From: Pirellulales bacterium
Lineage (GTDB): Bacteria; Planctomycetota; Planctomycetia; Pirellulales; Lacipirellulaceae
DNA length: 64,000 bases
Direction of reading: 5' to 3'
Assembly (NCBI GenBank): GCA_022448265.1
Contig: JAKVCC010000003.1
Location: 1-64,000, forward strand
This document shows, piece after piece, positions 10,461 through 19,742 of the stretch. Position 1 is the stretch's first letter. Every line of letters begins with the position of its first letter. The notes under the pieces were generated by a model. It made no database searches. It was not told the origin of the DNA and worked only from the letters and a program-made list of their open reading frames with translations. The translations under genes and the position numbers were made by a program.

Positions 10461-11327
10461 ATGCCTCATTCACGTACCGCAAGTTTGCTGCTGGCCTTGG
10501 TAATCCTGCTCACCAACTGGGTAGCACTGCAGGCGGAGGACATCGAAACCCGCTATGGGGAGATTTACCTCCAGCGAGAATCAGGCCCGCTCAAGGCCGA
10601 TCTCTATATGCCCTCTGGCAAGGGCCCCTTTCCGGCCGTGCTGGTGGTGCATGGCGGAGCTTGGTGCATGGGCTCGCGCGCGCAGCTTTCTGGCTTTGCG
10701 CAAGCCGCAGCTCGCCATGGCATGGTGGCGGTGGCAATCAGCTACCGACTTGCGCCGCAGCACAAGTTTCCAGCACAGATCGAAGACTGTAAAGCGGCTG
10801 TGCGCTGGATCCGTTCCCAGGCGGTGGAGCTGAAAATTGACCCCCAACGAATAGGCGCTTTCGGCTATTCGGCTGGGGCTCATCTGGCCACCCTGCTGGG
10901 TGCGACCGATAGCAACGATGGACTCGATGGCGTGGCTGACCCCGACAGGCACCTCAGCGCGCGGGTGCAAGTGGTAACCGGCGGTGGATTGCCATGTGAC
11001 TTCCGCGTGCTGGAGCTCGATTCCCAGGACCTTGCATTCTGGCTGGGGGGCACGCGGCGTGAAGTTGCCGAGGTGTACCGGCAAGCGTCGCCACGGGCCT
11101 TTGCCTCCGACGACGATCCGCCCATGTTTTTTTTCCACGGTCAAAATGACGACCTCGTGCCTCTGTCGAGCCCCCGTGCAATGTGCGAGTCGCTACAGGC
11201 GGTTGGCGTGACGGCCGATCTTTACATCGTGCCAAAAATAGGCCACACCTTTGCCGCATTTGATCGGACAGCACGACAAAAAACCCTGGCCTTTCTCGTC
11301 CAACATCTAGCAGCGGACGTCGAATAA
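10461..11327 (+). CDS. Exported alpha/beta hydrolase (esterase/lipase, BD-FAE/HSL-like)
   Basis: A 288-residue protein beginning at ATG 10461 with a signal peptide (LLLALVILLTNWVALQAEDIE). The reading frame extends upstream, but that part has no signal-peptide logic. Catalytic features: oxyanion-hole motif HGGAW at 64-68, nucleophile Ser137 in GYSAG, Asp230 or Asp231 in GQNDDLVP, and His262 in IGHTF. Such proteins hydrolyse carboxyl esters, often acetyl or feruloyl groups on polysaccharides; the actual substrate is not readable. Its stop codon overlaps the next gene's start (TAATG), which suggests translational coupling to the unknown protein that follows. Confidence 0.87.
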   Translation: MPHSRTASLLLALVILLTNWVALQAEDIETRYGEIYLQRESGPLKADLYMPSGKGPFPAVLVVHGGAWCMGSRAQLSGFAQAAARHGMVAVAISYRLAPQHKFPAQIEDCKAAVRWIRSQAVELKIDPQRIGAFGYSAGAHLATLLGATDSNDGLDGVADPDRHLSARVQVVTGGGLPCDFRVLELDSQDLAFWLGGTRREVAEVYRQASPRAFASDDDPPMFFFHGQNDDLVPLSSPRAMCESLQAVGVTADLYIVPKIGHTFAAFDRTARQKTLAFLVQHLAADVE

Positions 11328-12238
11328 TGTGCAACGCTCTGTTTTCACCGCTGCCCCGCGAAGAATACGTTGAGCAGCTCCACTTTTTTACAGTACTCGG
11401 CGAAGGGCTGCGGAAAAATAGCCCCGCGCAGGATGTCCTGGCTTCAGTGCGCGAGGAGGTGCTGGCCACCACCAAACTGCCCATGGCAGTTGATTTTCTG
11501 CTAGCGGAACTCCGGCATCAGGGAATGTTCTCCCTGGGGATGCAGAGGCTAACCCACTACTTCACACCATTTCAATGCTATGTAATGCGCGAGGCGGAGA
11601 GCGACCATGGACGCTTTGATCTCCGCATCGGCCTGCAGATTCTTGGGCGCGAGGCCCAATATAGAATGGACCAGGCCATCAGCCGCACGGGCCTGTTTCT
11701 CTACCAGTTTGAAGCCCTTTGCCGCAACCGGCTCGGCTATGACGATGGGTTGAAGGCGATGGCCGCCGACCCCTCCTACGACCTGCCCTGGCGGGAATGG
11801 ATTCTCACAGTAAGACGCCAGATCGGCATCATCGAATTGGCCGACATGATTTATGTTCGTAGCGACTTCTACCACGAGCGGTCGGGCAAGGCGCGCGCCG
11901 CTGCACCTGGCCCGCCGATTCATCCCAACCAGGATCGTTTAGAAGCAGAATCACAGGTGCTGTTCGACCGGCAAGAAGGCCGAATTGCATGGGCAAACCG
12001 TCAAAAAGACCCGCTGCTGCTGTTCTCTGCGCTCCACCGCCAGCTCGGCTACCCACAAGTTCCCCGCACCCAACAGGCGGCTCCCGAAGAGCGCCTGCTG
12101 CCTGTGCTGGCCCGCCGGGTAGAGCAGTTGGAAGCCCGCCTAAAACTGGTCGAGGAAGAACAGCGTGGCGGCATTCAGTTGGAACAGTTTTACGGGGCCA
12201 ATCGCGAGGACGACGATGCAAGGCGAGGGAAGGCTTAA
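11327..12238 (+). CDS. Conserved-looking protein of unknown function
   Basis: I do not recognise this 303-residue protein. It has no signal peptide or membrane segment. The N-terminal 200 residues look alpha-helical, with segments such as REEYVEQLHFFTVLGEGLRK and FYHERSGKAR. A proline/alanine-rich linker follows. Residues about 255-285 (LLPVLARRVEQLEARLKLVEEE) form a probable coiled coil, suggesting oligomerisation. It starts with an ATG that overlaps the TAA of the exported hydrolase by one base, so the two are probably translated together even though one is exported and the other appears cytoplasmic. Codon use looks like that of the neighbours, and the length of the uninterrupted frame supports a real gene. 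Confidence 0.75.
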   Translation: MCNALFSPLPREEYVEQLHFFTVLGEGLRKNSPAQDVLASVREEVLATTKLPMAVDFLLAELRHQGMFSLGMQRLTHYFTPFQCYVMREAESDHGRFDLRIGLQILGREAQYRMDQAISRTGLFLYQFEALCRNRLGYDDGLKAMAADPSYDLPWREWILTVRRQIGIIELADMIYVRSDFYHERSGKARAAAPGPPIHPNQDRLEAESQVLFDRQEGRIAWANRQKDPLLLFSALHRQLGYPQVPRTQQAAPEERLLPVLARRVEQLEARLKLVEEEQRGGIQLEQFYGANREDDDARRGKA

Positions 12239-12503
12239 AAGCAGGGTGCCAGAACTGACGGGCTGCAACTCACCGAGGACGCAAATCGCGCAGGCATGCC
12301 TCCGCAGGCGAGCAAGTTGTCGACTAACAGCTAAATTTTTGTGTGAAACGGGCTCTAAATATCCAGACCTTCAAAATTGCAAAAATGGCCTTGTTTTGCG
12401 GTTCTACCCTCTGTTGTGGCATGGTAGATTTCAGTCAGGTTAGCTTCTGTTTACTTGATTCCGATTGCGTTGCCCACACTCTATAAAAGAAGGCGCCGGC
12501 ACG

Positions 12504-13067
12504 GTGAGTTTTCAGCTCAGTCTTAATACCGAGTCGGTATCGGCTGCCTATCCCGATCAGCCGCTGTTCGTAGCTCCTGACGCATCGGTGGGCGAAGTGC
12601 TCCAACTCCTCCGCGCCCAGCGGAACGGTAGCGTCCTGGTTTGCGAGACAGGGACGCAAAATACGGAACCCGGCAATGGTCCTCTGCTGGGCATTTTCAC
12701 CGAACGTGATGCGCTCAAGCACATGTCTCTTGCCAAAGGCCCGTGGGCCGAAGGCGGTAGTAGTGAGGACGAGGCAACTGGGGGGCTGAGCGGTGAAGCT
12801 GTTGATAGGGGAATGGCCCAACCCGTATCGGCCGTCATGTCGCCAGACCCGGTTTGCCTGAGGGCCGATACGAGCGTCGGCGAAGCAATTCAGACCATGT
12901 CGAAAGGTGGCTATCGACATCTGCCGATTTTGAACGAGGCCGATCTGCCCACTGGTATCGCCACCGTCTATGGAATCCTACGTTTTCTGGTCGACCATTT
13001 TCCACAAACGATTTACAACCTGCCCCCCGAACCGGGTGCAGCACCGAGCGAGCGCGAAGGTGCCTGA
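12504..13067 (+). CDS. Tandem CBS-domain protein upstream of korAB
   Basis: About 187 residues with two CBS motifs: the first spans residues 15-75 and ends LLGIFTERDALKHM, the second spans 105-165 (VMSPDPVCLRADTSVGEAIQ, then GGYRHLPIL). A Bateman module of this kind usually binds adenosine nucleotides or SAM. A low-complexity acidic linker separates the two. I preferred GTG 12504, preceded by AGAAGG at 12488-12493, over a TTG at 12465. It lies 87 bases upstream of the 2-oxoacid oxidoreductase alpha gene, and a second CBS protein closes the same operon. An energy-sensing regulatory subunit is an inference from this arrangement. Confidence 0.85.
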   Translation: MSFQLSLNTESVSAAYPDQPLFVAPDASVGEVLQLLRAQRNGSVLVCETGTQNTEPGNGPLLGIFTERDALKHMSLAKGPWAEGGSSEDEATGGLSGEAVDRGMAQPVSAVMSPDPVCLRADTSVGEAIQTMSKGGYRHLPILNEADLPTGIATVYGILRFLVDHFPQTIYNLPPEPGAAPSEREGA

Positions 13068-13154
13068 TACCGCAAGCTGAACGACCCACGAAATCCTAAT
13101 CCCTAGGAATCCTCTCTAAACACCCTGCCCAGAGTGAAGGAAGTGTCGGCAACT

Positions 13155-15005
13155 ATGGCCAACTCGACTGTCTCCAAGTCCGTCTCCAATCTGCTCGAAG
13201 CGACAGTGCGCTTTTGCGGCGACTCGGGTGACGGCATGCAATTGGCTGGAACCCAGTTCACCAATACTTCAGCCCTAATAGGCAACGACGTTGCCACATT
13301 CCCTGACTTCCCCGCCGAAATTCGGGCGCCTCGCGGCACCAAGGCAGGCGTCAGTGGTTTTCAGATCCATTTTTCAAGTAACGAGATCTACACGCCGGGC
13401 GACACGGTCGATGCTTTGGTGGCCATGAATCCGGCCGCCTTGGCGACCAATTTGGCCGATCTCCGGGACGGCGGCGTCCTGCTAGTGAACAAAGATTCCT
13501 TCGAGAAAAAAGGCTTGGAGCAGGCTGGCTATCAGTCCAATCCTCTGGAAGACGGCAGTCTCAAAAAATACAAAATTCACTCGGTCGAAATGACTAAGCT
13601 CACCCGCTTGGCCGTCCAGGATTGCAGCTTGAGTCAGAAAGAGGCCGACCGTTGCCGCAATTTCTTCGCCATGGGGCTCGTGTTTTGGCTCTACGATCGG
13701 CCTCTCGAGCCGACGTTGCGATTTATCGAACAAAAGTTTGGCGCCAAGGTTCCGCAAGTCGCTCAGGCGAACTCGCTGGTCCTCAAAAAAGGTTTTCATT
13801 ACGGTGAAACCGTGGAGGCGATCAGCACGCAATACCACGTCGATGCGGCCCAATTGCCTCCCGGCACGTATCGCAACATCATGGGAAATGTGGCTTTGGC
13901 CTGGGGTTTGATTACCGCAGCGCAAAAAAGTGAAAGGCGATTGTTTCTTGGTGCATACCCGATTACTCCGGCCAGTACAATCTTGGAAGAACTCGCAAGG
14001 CACAAAAATTTCGACGTGCTAACGTTTCAGGCAGAGGATGAAATTGCGGCGATGACTGCGACGATCGGCGCTTCATTTGCCGGCGCGATGGGTGTCACCG
14101 CCAGTAGCGGCCCCGGAATTGCGCTCAAGGGCGAAGGTATGGGGCTGGCAGTGATTACCGAACTGCCCATGGTAGTGATCAACGTTCAGCGGGGCGGTCC
14201 GTCCACTGGCCTACCAACAAAGACCGAACAAGCCGACTTGCTGCAGGCCATGTTCGGCCGCAATGGCGAATGCCCGATGCCAATTGTGGCCGCCCGCAGC
14301 CCGGGCGATTGTTTCGATGTTGCACAAGAAGCCTGGCGACTGGCCGTGCGCTATATGACACCTGTTCTGCTGCTAACCGATGGTTATGTCGCCAATGGTT
14401 CCGAGCCTTGGAGGATCCCAGAGGTCGCTGAGATTCCTAAAATACCGGTAGAACACCCTGCGCCGTTGAACGATGGAGATCTGTATCAACCCTACCAGCG
14501 CAATGAGCGCCTGTCGCGACCTTGGGCGGTGCCGGGCACGCCCACGCTTGAACATCGACTGGGTGGGCTCGAAAAGCAAGACATCACAGGCAACGTCAGC
14601 TACGATCCTGTCAATCACGAACACATGTGCAGGCTGCGGGCCAAAAAAGTGGCGAACATTGCCGACGACATCCCACTTCAAGACCTGGATGGCCCGGATA
14701 CGGGCGAAGTACTGGTGCTCAGTTGGGGCGGCCCGTACGGTGCCTGTGCCACCGCCGTCCACCAAGCCCAAGCGGCCGGCAAGAAAGTGAGCCATTGCCA
14801 TCTACGCTACTTGAATCCCTTCCCTAAGAATCTCGGCCAGATTTTGCAGCGTTTTGGCAAAGTGCTAGTCCCCGAACTCAATCTGGGCCAGTTGGACCTG
14901 ATGATCCGATCCCGATTTATGATCGACACGGTGGGCCTGCATAAAATTCAAGGGAAACCATTTGCCGTGGCGGAGATCCTCGCCAAGATCGAGGAGCTTG
15001 CGTAA
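13155..15005 (+). CDS. korA: 2-oxoacid:acceptor oxidoreductase, alpha (fused gamma-alpha) subunit
   Basis: About 616 residues. Residues 15-200 are the gamma domain ([17 protein letters not shown] near the start, [15 protein letters not shown] after it). The rest is the alpha, pyrimidine-binding TPP domain: [34 protein letters not shown] and [20 protein letters not shown]. With the beta subunit 66 bases downstream it should oxidatively decarboxylate a 2-oxoacid with CoA and reduce ferredoxin. The two-subunit gamma-alpha plus beta architecture is typical of 2-oxoglutarate:ferredoxin oxidoreductase, so that substrate is likeliest but not proven. The ATG at 13155 has AAGGAAG upstream; a GTG at 13134 is possible. 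Confidence 0.93.
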   Translation: MANSTVSKSVSNLLEATVRFCGDSGDGMQLAGTQFTNTSALIGNDVATFPDFPAEIRAPRGTKAGVSGFQIHFSSNEIYTPGDTVDALVAMNPAALATNLADLRDGGVLLVNKDSFEKKGLEQAGYQSNPLEDGSLKKYKIHSVEMTKLTRLAVQDCSLSQKEADRCRNFFAMGLVFWLYDRPLEPTLRFIEQKFGAKVPQVAQANSLVLKKGFHYGETVEAISTQYHVDAAQLPPGTYRNIMGNVALAWGLITAAQKSERRLFLGAYPITPASTILEELARHKNFDVLTFQAEDEIAAMTATIGASFAGAMGVTASSGPGIALKGEGMGLAVITELPMVVINVQRGGPSTGLPTKTEQADLLQAMFGRNGECPMPIVAARSPGDCFDVAQEAWRLAVRYMTPVLLLTDGYVANGSEPWRIPEVAEIPKIPVEHPAPLNDGDLYQPYQRNERLSRPWAVPGTPTLEHRLGGLEKQDITGNVSYDPVNHEHMCRLRAKKVANIADDIPLQDLDGPDTGEVLVLSWGGPYGACATAVHQAQAAGKKVSHCHLRYLNPFPKNLGQILQRFGKVLVPELNLGQLDLMIRSRFMIDTVGLHKIQGKPFAVAEILAKIEELA

Positions 15006-15071
15006 TCCACATGGCAACAAATTTTTCCCCAACATCGTAACCAACCAACCCCAACAGTTCTTCCAAGCATC

Positions 15072-16097
15072 ATGAGCATCGAAACGACCCTTCCGGTTTT
15101 GAAACCAGCAGATTTTGCCAGCGACCAGGATGTTCGCTGGTGCCCCGGCTGCGGCGATTATTCTATTTTGGCGCAGATGAAGAAGATGCTGCCTACGCTG
15201 GGATTACCGCGGGAGAATATCGTCTTCATTTCGGGAATCGGCTGTTCCAGCCGTTTTCCGTACTACATGAACACCTACGGTATGCACTCGATACACGGGC
15301 GTGCGCCAGCGGTCGCAACTGGATTGAAGTCGTGTCGGCCAGATCTTCAGGTATGGGTCATTACCGGAGATGGTGACGGCTTGTCGATCGGTGGCAATCA
15401 TCTGATGCACTGCATTCGCCGCAACGTGGATTTGAACATCGTGCTTTTCAACAACCGCATCTACGGTTTAACCAAGGGGCAATACTCGCCTACTTCGCCA
15501 CTGGGCAAAAAGACCAAGAGTACACCGATGGGGGCCATCGACAATCCGCTGCATCCCCTTTCGATTGCCATTGGGTGCGAAGCGACATTTGTCGCGCGTA
15601 GCGTTGATACTAACATTCGGCATTTGAGTACGACCCTCAAGCGTGCCGCCGATCATCGCGGTACCGCGTTCGTCGAGGTCTATCAAAACTGCAATGTGTT
15701 TAATGACAAAGCCTGGGAATACGCTACGAATCGCGAGTCGAAAGCCGATACGACACTGGAGTTGGAGCATGGCCGACCGCTCATCTTTGGCAAAGATCGC
15801 AACAAAGGCATCCGCCTCAACGGCCTCGACCCAGAGGTGGTTGAACTGGGCAAAGGCATCACTGAAGACGACTTGCTGTTTCACGACGAGCGCAGCCCGG
15901 AGCCAAGCCTAGCGTATTTATTAAGCCGCATGAGGCACGAAGACGGCTTCCCAGAACCGATCGGCGTATTCCGTTCCGTGGATGCCCCTCGCTACGACTC
16001 ATCGATCAACGAACAGGCGAAAGAGGCTACGCGGGTCAACGGTGTCGGCGATTTGGAGGCCTTGTTCCACTCGGGCGAAACATGGGAGGTGACATGA
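15072..16097 (+). CDS. korB: 2-oxoacid:acceptor oxidoreductase, beta (TPP-binding) subunit
   Basis: A 341-residue partner of the preceding subunit. RWCPGCGDYSILAQ contributes two of the conserved cysteines that bind a 4Fe-4S cluster, with GIGCSSRFPYYMNTYGMHSI after it. The thiamine-diphosphate motif GDGDGLSIGGNHL is intact, followed by LFNNRIYGLTKGQYSPTS. It acts in the cytoplasm as the decarboxylating half of the enzyme. No separate delta or ferredoxin subunit is encoded nearby. Its stop overlaps the ATG of the downstream CBS protein by ATGA, so those two are translationally coupled. Confidence 0.94.
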   Translation: MSIETTLPVLKPADFASDQDVRWCPGCGDYSILAQMKKMLPTLGLPRENIVFISGIGCSSRFPYYMNTYGMHSIHGRAPAVATGLKSCRPDLQVWVITGDGDGLSIGGNHLMHCIRRNVDLNIVLFNNRIYGLTKGQYSPTSPLGKKTKSTPMGAIDNPLHPLSIAIGCEATFVARSVDTNIRHLSTTLKRAADHRGTAFVEVYQNCNVFNDKAWEYATNRESKADTTLELEHGRPLIFGKDRNKGIRLNGLDPEVVELGKGITEDDLLFHDERSPEPSLAYLLSRMRHEDGFPEPIGVFRSVDAPRYDSSINEQAKEATRVNGVGDLEALFHSGETWEVT

Positions 16098-16615
16098 TAG
16101 CTTGTCCATTTTGTGGATCGGAAAATCCTGAAGGCGCCGACAACTGCGAAGATTGCTCGAATTCGTTAACTGACCTGAGCATACCACGCCCTACAACACC
16201 AGTGGTCCACAGCCTGCTCAAAGACCGCATTGCGTCGCTCAAGCCTAAGACACCTTTCGCTGTGGCACCGGAAACGCCCATCGGCGAAGTTCTGGACCAC
16301 ATGATTGACGAGTCATTCGGCTGCGTGATGATCGTCGCCAACGACATGTTGTTAGGCATTTTCAGCGAATTTGATGCGCTGATGAAGCTCAACACGGACG
16401 TTGCCCAGCATGCGAGTCGACCCATCAGTTCGGTAATGACCCCCGATCCGGTCGCATTGGAGATGAAGCACAAGATCGCGTTTGCCCTGCACAAGATGCA
16501 CGTCGGCGGCTATCGGCATTTGCCTATTTTGGAACAGGGCAGACTGGTTGGCGTGATTTCAATTCGTGACATTCTCAAATACCTGACCAGCCACATCATG
16601 GCAGAAGCGACCTGA
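16094..16615 (+). CDS. Zinc-ribbon plus tandem CBS-domain protein coupled to korB
   Basis: About 173 residues. An N-terminal zinc ribbon (CPFCGSENPEGADNCEDC, two CxxC pairs) is followed by two CBS motifs: FAVAPETPIGEVLDHM with LLGIFSEFDALMKL, and VMTPDPVALEMKHKIAFAL with GGYRHLPILEQGRLVGVISI. The start at 16094 was chosen because GGGAGGTGAC, one of the strongest ribosome-binding sites in the window, sits directly before it and because ATGA overlaps the korB stop. The second CBS motif strongly resembles that of the protein at 12504 (both contain GGYRHLPIL). Binding of an adenine nucleotide and control of KorAB are inferred, not shown. Confidence 0.87.
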   Translation: MIACPFCGSENPEGADNCEDCSNSLTDLSIPRPTTPVVHSLLKDRIASLKPKTPFAVAPETPIGEVLDHMIDESFGCVMIVANDMLLGIFSEFDALMKLNTDVAQHASRPISSVMTPDPVALEMKHKIAFALHKMHVGGYRHLPILEQGRLVGVISIRDILKYLTSHIMAEAT

Positions 16616-16820
16616 CCCTCGCGCCAGCGCCCCCTAAACATGGCCAACCGGAAGGCTCCGGTGCACTACAAGTTGGGCCCTACTGGCAAACGAGTTGGTG
16701 ATTTGTCCGCGGCTCGCGCGGTCGGATGATTAGCGAGAACAACCTGTCCACCCAAAATTTGGACCGGACTCCTTCGTCCTATACGCTATATTGTTGTCTG
16801 TATACGAGGAAAGAAATCCC

Positions 16821-17849
16821 ATGCGCCGCATCCGCTCTCAGCCCTCCCTTGATTCAACTCCTTTGGGTTTTACGCTAGTTGAACTATTGGTGGTGATTGC
16901 GATCATAGGCATCCTGGTCGCACTGCTTCTTCCCGCAGTACAAGCGGCTCGCGAAGCGGCCCGACGATCCCAGTGTCAGAACAATCTGAGGCAACTGGGA
17001 GTGGCCTGCATGAACTTTGAGGGTGTGGCAGGGCATTTTCCGCAGAGCATCACTCCGGGGCCATGCTGCAGTACGCCCAGCTACGAGTCCTGGTCGATCG
17101 TCATTCTTCCCCACATGGAACAGCAGGGGCTCTACGATCACTACGAGTTTGACGTGCCTAATGACGATCCGCCTCAGAAGGACGCGGCGGGCAACTTAAT
17201 CGGCAACGCGCTGGTCAGAACAACGTATCTCGAATCCCACGTCTGTCCCTCGGACTTTAAGAAGAACGTTGTAGCGCAACCCGAATCGGGACGGGGAAAA
17301 AACTACGAGTACGCCCGCGGCACGTATCGAGGAAATGCCGGATATTCTCCAGGGCATGGGACGGGTTGGTGGGATAGTTTACAAGGCATCAACAATCTCC
17401 CCAGTGGCTGGAAAGGCCCATTGACCACCAGTTGCGGTGACAGAAATATTTGGGTGACTAACTTCTGTGAAGACAAAGGGGTACTCGATCCGCCTGCCTT
17501 ACGGCAAGTTGTCGACGGAGCCTCCCACACGTTGTTGATTGGCGAACAGACGTCCGAGAGCGACTCCGAATCGTCGGCCAGACGCCGGACGTTCTGGGCC
17601 TATACCTACACCTCGTATAACAAATCCGAGGCGTCACCCTATACAGCAACGCTCCTTTCTGACTACGACCGTTGTCGGAAAATTACCAATGGAAATCACT
17701 GCAAGCGTGCATGGGGTACTGCCCACGTGTCAGGAATCCAGTTCGTCTATATCGATGGGAGCGTCCATTCCGTGTCGATCGACATTGATTTGGAAGTATT
17801 TAAGGCGCTCTCCACGATTGCCGGTGAGGAACTAGATACGACCTTCTAG
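16821..17849 (+). CDS. DUF1559 protein with type IV prepilin-like N-terminus
   Basis: A 342-residue planctomycete-type protein. The N-terminus carries a prepilin peptidase signal: Gly16-Phe17 with Glu21 in GFTLVELLVVIAIIGILVAL, followed by LLPAVQAAREAARRSQCQNN, the hallmark start of the DUF1559 (SBP_bac_10) family. The C-terminal part contains the family pattern VSGIQFVYIDGSVHSVS. The ATG at 16821 has GAGGAAAG seven bases upstream. The protein should be processed and assembled or anchored at the envelope by a pilus/type II secretion-like system; its role is unknown. The next gene, a lipoprotein, starts two bases after its stop. Confidence 0.93.
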   Translation: MRRIRSQPSLDSTPLGFTLVELLVVIAIIGILVALLLPAVQAAREAARRSQCQNNLRQLGVACMNFEGVAGHFPQSITPGPCCSTPSYESWSIVILPHMEQQGLYDHYEFDVPNDDPPQKDAAGNLIGNALVRTTYLESHVCPSDFKKNVVAQPESGRGKNYEYARGTYRGNAGYSPGHGTGWWDSLQGINNLPSGWKGPLTTSCGDRNIWVTNFCEDKGVLDPPALRQVVDGASHTLLIGEQTSESDSESSARRRTFWAYTYTSYNKSEASPYTATLLSDYDRCRKITNGNHCKRAWGTAHVSGIQFVYIDGSVHSVSIDIDLEVFKALSTIAGEELDTTF

Positions 17850-17851
17850 CT

Positions 17852-18301
17852 ATGAGACATCTTCCAAAACAACCTAGTGGATTAAACGGGCGGGCTGCCT
17901 GCTTGGCTCTCGGATGTTGGCTTCTGGTCGGTTGTGGATCCAAGTACGACCTCGTACCCGTGAGTGGGCGTGTCACACTCGGCGGTCAACCTGTCGAGCA
18001 GATCGTGGTCACGACGCAGCCGCGGGGGACAAAGGGTAATTCCCGGCCCGGCCCTGGATCGTTTGGTCATACAGACGCGGACGGCCACTTCACGCTTGAG
18101 TTGCAAACCGAGGAAAGGGCAGGGGCCGTTGTCGGAGAGCACATCATACGGCTTGTTGACAAGCGCTCCGAAAAAGCGTCGAACGACGACACTTACAACC
18201 CGCGCACCGATCAAGATCGCCTGCCCGATCGCGCCCAAGATGGTTCTATTCGGCTTATGGTGCCGAAAGGCGGCACGGATCAAATGAATATTGATCTCTG
18301 A
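17852..18301 (+). CDS. Small lipoprotein downstream of the DUF1559 gene
   Basis: A 149-residue protein with a signal peptide ending in a lipobox (LLVGC, lipidated Cys28). The mature part starts with YDLVPVSGRVTLGGQPV, a carboxypeptidase-regulatory-like beta-sandwich pattern common in planctomycete lipoproteins, and includes SFGHTDADGHFTLEL. Genes of this type regularly follow DUF1559 genes, and here only two bases separate them. It is probably an outer-face partner of the DUF1559 protein. The last 47 bases overlap the 3' end of a small minus-strand reading frame. Confidence 0.88.
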   Translation: MRHLPKQPSGLNGRAACLALGCWLLVGCGSKYDLVPVSGRVTLGGQPVEQIVVTTQPRGTKGNSRPGPGSFGHTDADGHFTLELQTEERAGAVVGEHIIRLVDKRSEKASNDDTYNPRTDQDRLPDRAQDGSIRLMVPKGGTDQMNIDL

Positions 18302-18473
18302 CTCGTTGCCTCCCCTCATTTTTTGACTCGGATATCCAGAAGAACGAAGGATAGTCGTACGCCTCATAAAGGGGCGCCACGTAGTCGCCTACGCGCACAT
18401 CTTCCGGCGCGAGCGTCTTAGCCAGCGACGTCGCCAGACGTGCGTCTGCAGTTTTTGGAACAGAACGGGCCAT
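18255..18473 (-). CDS. Possible small protein of unknown function (GDYVAPLYE motif)
   Basis: A 72-residue frame downstream of dapL on the same strand; ATG 18473 was chosen, with a TTG at 18509 as the alternative. The core DVRVGDYVAPLYEAYDYPSF reminds me of a short planctomycete protein family in which GDYVAxLxE is followed by PSFFW, but I cannot check this. After FFW the sequence becomes polar and irregular and runs into the convergent lipoprotein gene, so the C-terminus may be altered or truncated. It could be a minor gene co-transcribed with dapL or a decaying remnant. Confidence 0.45.
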   Translation of the reverse strand: MARSVPKTADARLATSLAKTLAPEDVRVGDYVAPLYEAYDYPSFFWISESKNEGRQRVRDQYSFDPCRLSAP

Positions 18474-18509
18474 AGGCGAGCGGACACACGCTGGGCCATA
18501 GAGGTTCAA

Positions 18510-19742
18510 TTAGAAAACCGGCTTGATGGTCTGCAGCCGTGCCTCCGCCAGAGCCATCAGTGCATCTTCGGCCGCTTCGTCCGCCGCTTCGTAAGTTACC
18601 GAAAAACGCAAGTAGGCTCCAGCGTCATCCCATGGCACCGTACAGATCGATTGCTCGGTGATTAGATACTGGCTCGCCTCTTCGCCACTGGAAAACGTCG
18701 CCCCACCTTCTAAACCCTTAGGCGATGGCGTGTACAGAAAGTACGTCCCGCCAGGCACCTCACAGCGAAATCCACATCGCGTCAGCATTGCCACTAATTT
18801 TTCCAACCGCCGCTTGTACTTGGCGTGGATTCGGCGCGGGATCGACTCGTCATCCAGCGCCGCAGCGGCCGCCTTTTGAATAGCAATGAATTGGCCGGAG
18901 TCACAGTTATCCTTCACATCAGCAAACGCACTCACCAGCCGCTGGTGCCCACAAACCCAGCCCATTCGCCAGCCAATCATGTCGAAGCCCTTGGACATGG
19001 AGTGCACTTCGACACCCACGTCCTTGGCACCCGGCACACTCAGGAAACTACTGGGCTCGCGATCAAACGAGAGCAGGGCATGGGCCGCGTCCTGCACAAC
19101 GACCAATTGATGCTCGAGGGCGAACTGGACAACTTCCTCGTAAAAGGCGCGCGGAGCCGTCGCCCCCGTGGGACTGTTGGGATAACACAACACGAGTAAC
19201 TTGGCCTTCGCCAAAATATCCGGCGAAATACCGGCCAGATCTGGCAGGAATTGATTCTCAGCCAGGAGGGGCAACTTGTGCACAATACCGCCATAGTAGG
19301 CTGTATGGGTGCCCGCAACCGGGTAGCCCGGCACCGTCATGAGTGTAATATCCCCCGGATTGATCAGCGCCGCAGGCAGCATCGACAATGCAGTTTTGGA
19401 ACCAATGCAATGGTTGACTTCTGTCGTTGGGTCAAGCCGCACGTCGTACTCGCGCAACATAAATCGGGCGACAGCTTCCTTGAATTCGCCCACACCATTG
19501 TCGGCATAGCCGCGATTCTCGGGCTTGGCTATTTCCTGAGCCAGCACTTGGCAAACGGCGGCGTCGGCCACCGAGTCGTTTTCACCGATCCCAAAATCGA
19601 GTAGCGGCCGCTCGGGATAATCGGCGAGCGCCTTACGTTTGGCACGCTTGATTTTCTCAAACTTGTAAATCGCGGTACCCTTGCCGTAATGGGCCCCACC
19701 GATTCGCTCGGAAAATAGTTGCTGAAAGTAGGGGTCGGTCAT
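18510..19742 (-). CDS. dapL: LL-diaminopimelate aminotransferase
   Basis: A 410-residue fold-type I PLP aminotransferase. It has the DapL-like start YGKGTAIYKFEKIKRAKR, then LLDFGIGENDSVAD, NRGYADNGVGEFKEAVARFM, CYPNSPTGATAPRAFYEEVV, and the PLP lysine in SMSKGFDMIGWRMGW. The family converts tetrahydrodipicolinate directly to LL-diaminopimelate for lysine and peptidoglycan precursors. The divergence from the plant/Chlamydia type suggests the DapL2 subgroup; a related aminotransferase with another substrate cannot be fully excluded. MTDPYFQQLF at 19742 was chosen over an upstream start. Confidence 0.85.
   Translation of the reverse strand: MTDPYFQQLFSERIGGAHYGKGTAIYKFEKIKRAKRKALADYPERPLLDFGIGENDSVADAAVCQVLAQEIAKPENRGYADNGVGEFKEAVARFMLREYDVRLDPTTEVNHCIGSKTALSMLPAALINPGDITLMTVPGYPVAGTHTAYYGGIVHKLPLLAENQFLPDLAGISPDILAKAKLLVLCYPNSPTGATAPRAFYEEVVQFALEHQLVVVQDAAHALLSFDREPSSFLSVPGAKDVGVEVHSMSKGFDMIGWRMGWVCGHQRLVSAFADVKDNCDSGQFIAIQKAAAAALDDESIPRRIHAKYKRRLEKLVAMLTRCGFRCEVPGGTYFLYTPSPKGLEGGATFSSGEEASQYLITEQSICTVPWDDAGAYLRFSVTYEAADEAAEDALMALAEARLQTIKPVF

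Noticed and set aside
13155-16097. Pyruvate:ferredoxin oxidoreductase
   Set aside because: The two-subunit layout and absence of a delta ferredoxin subunit fit 2-oxoglutarate-type enzymes better, so I kept a general 2-oxoacid call with korAB symbols.
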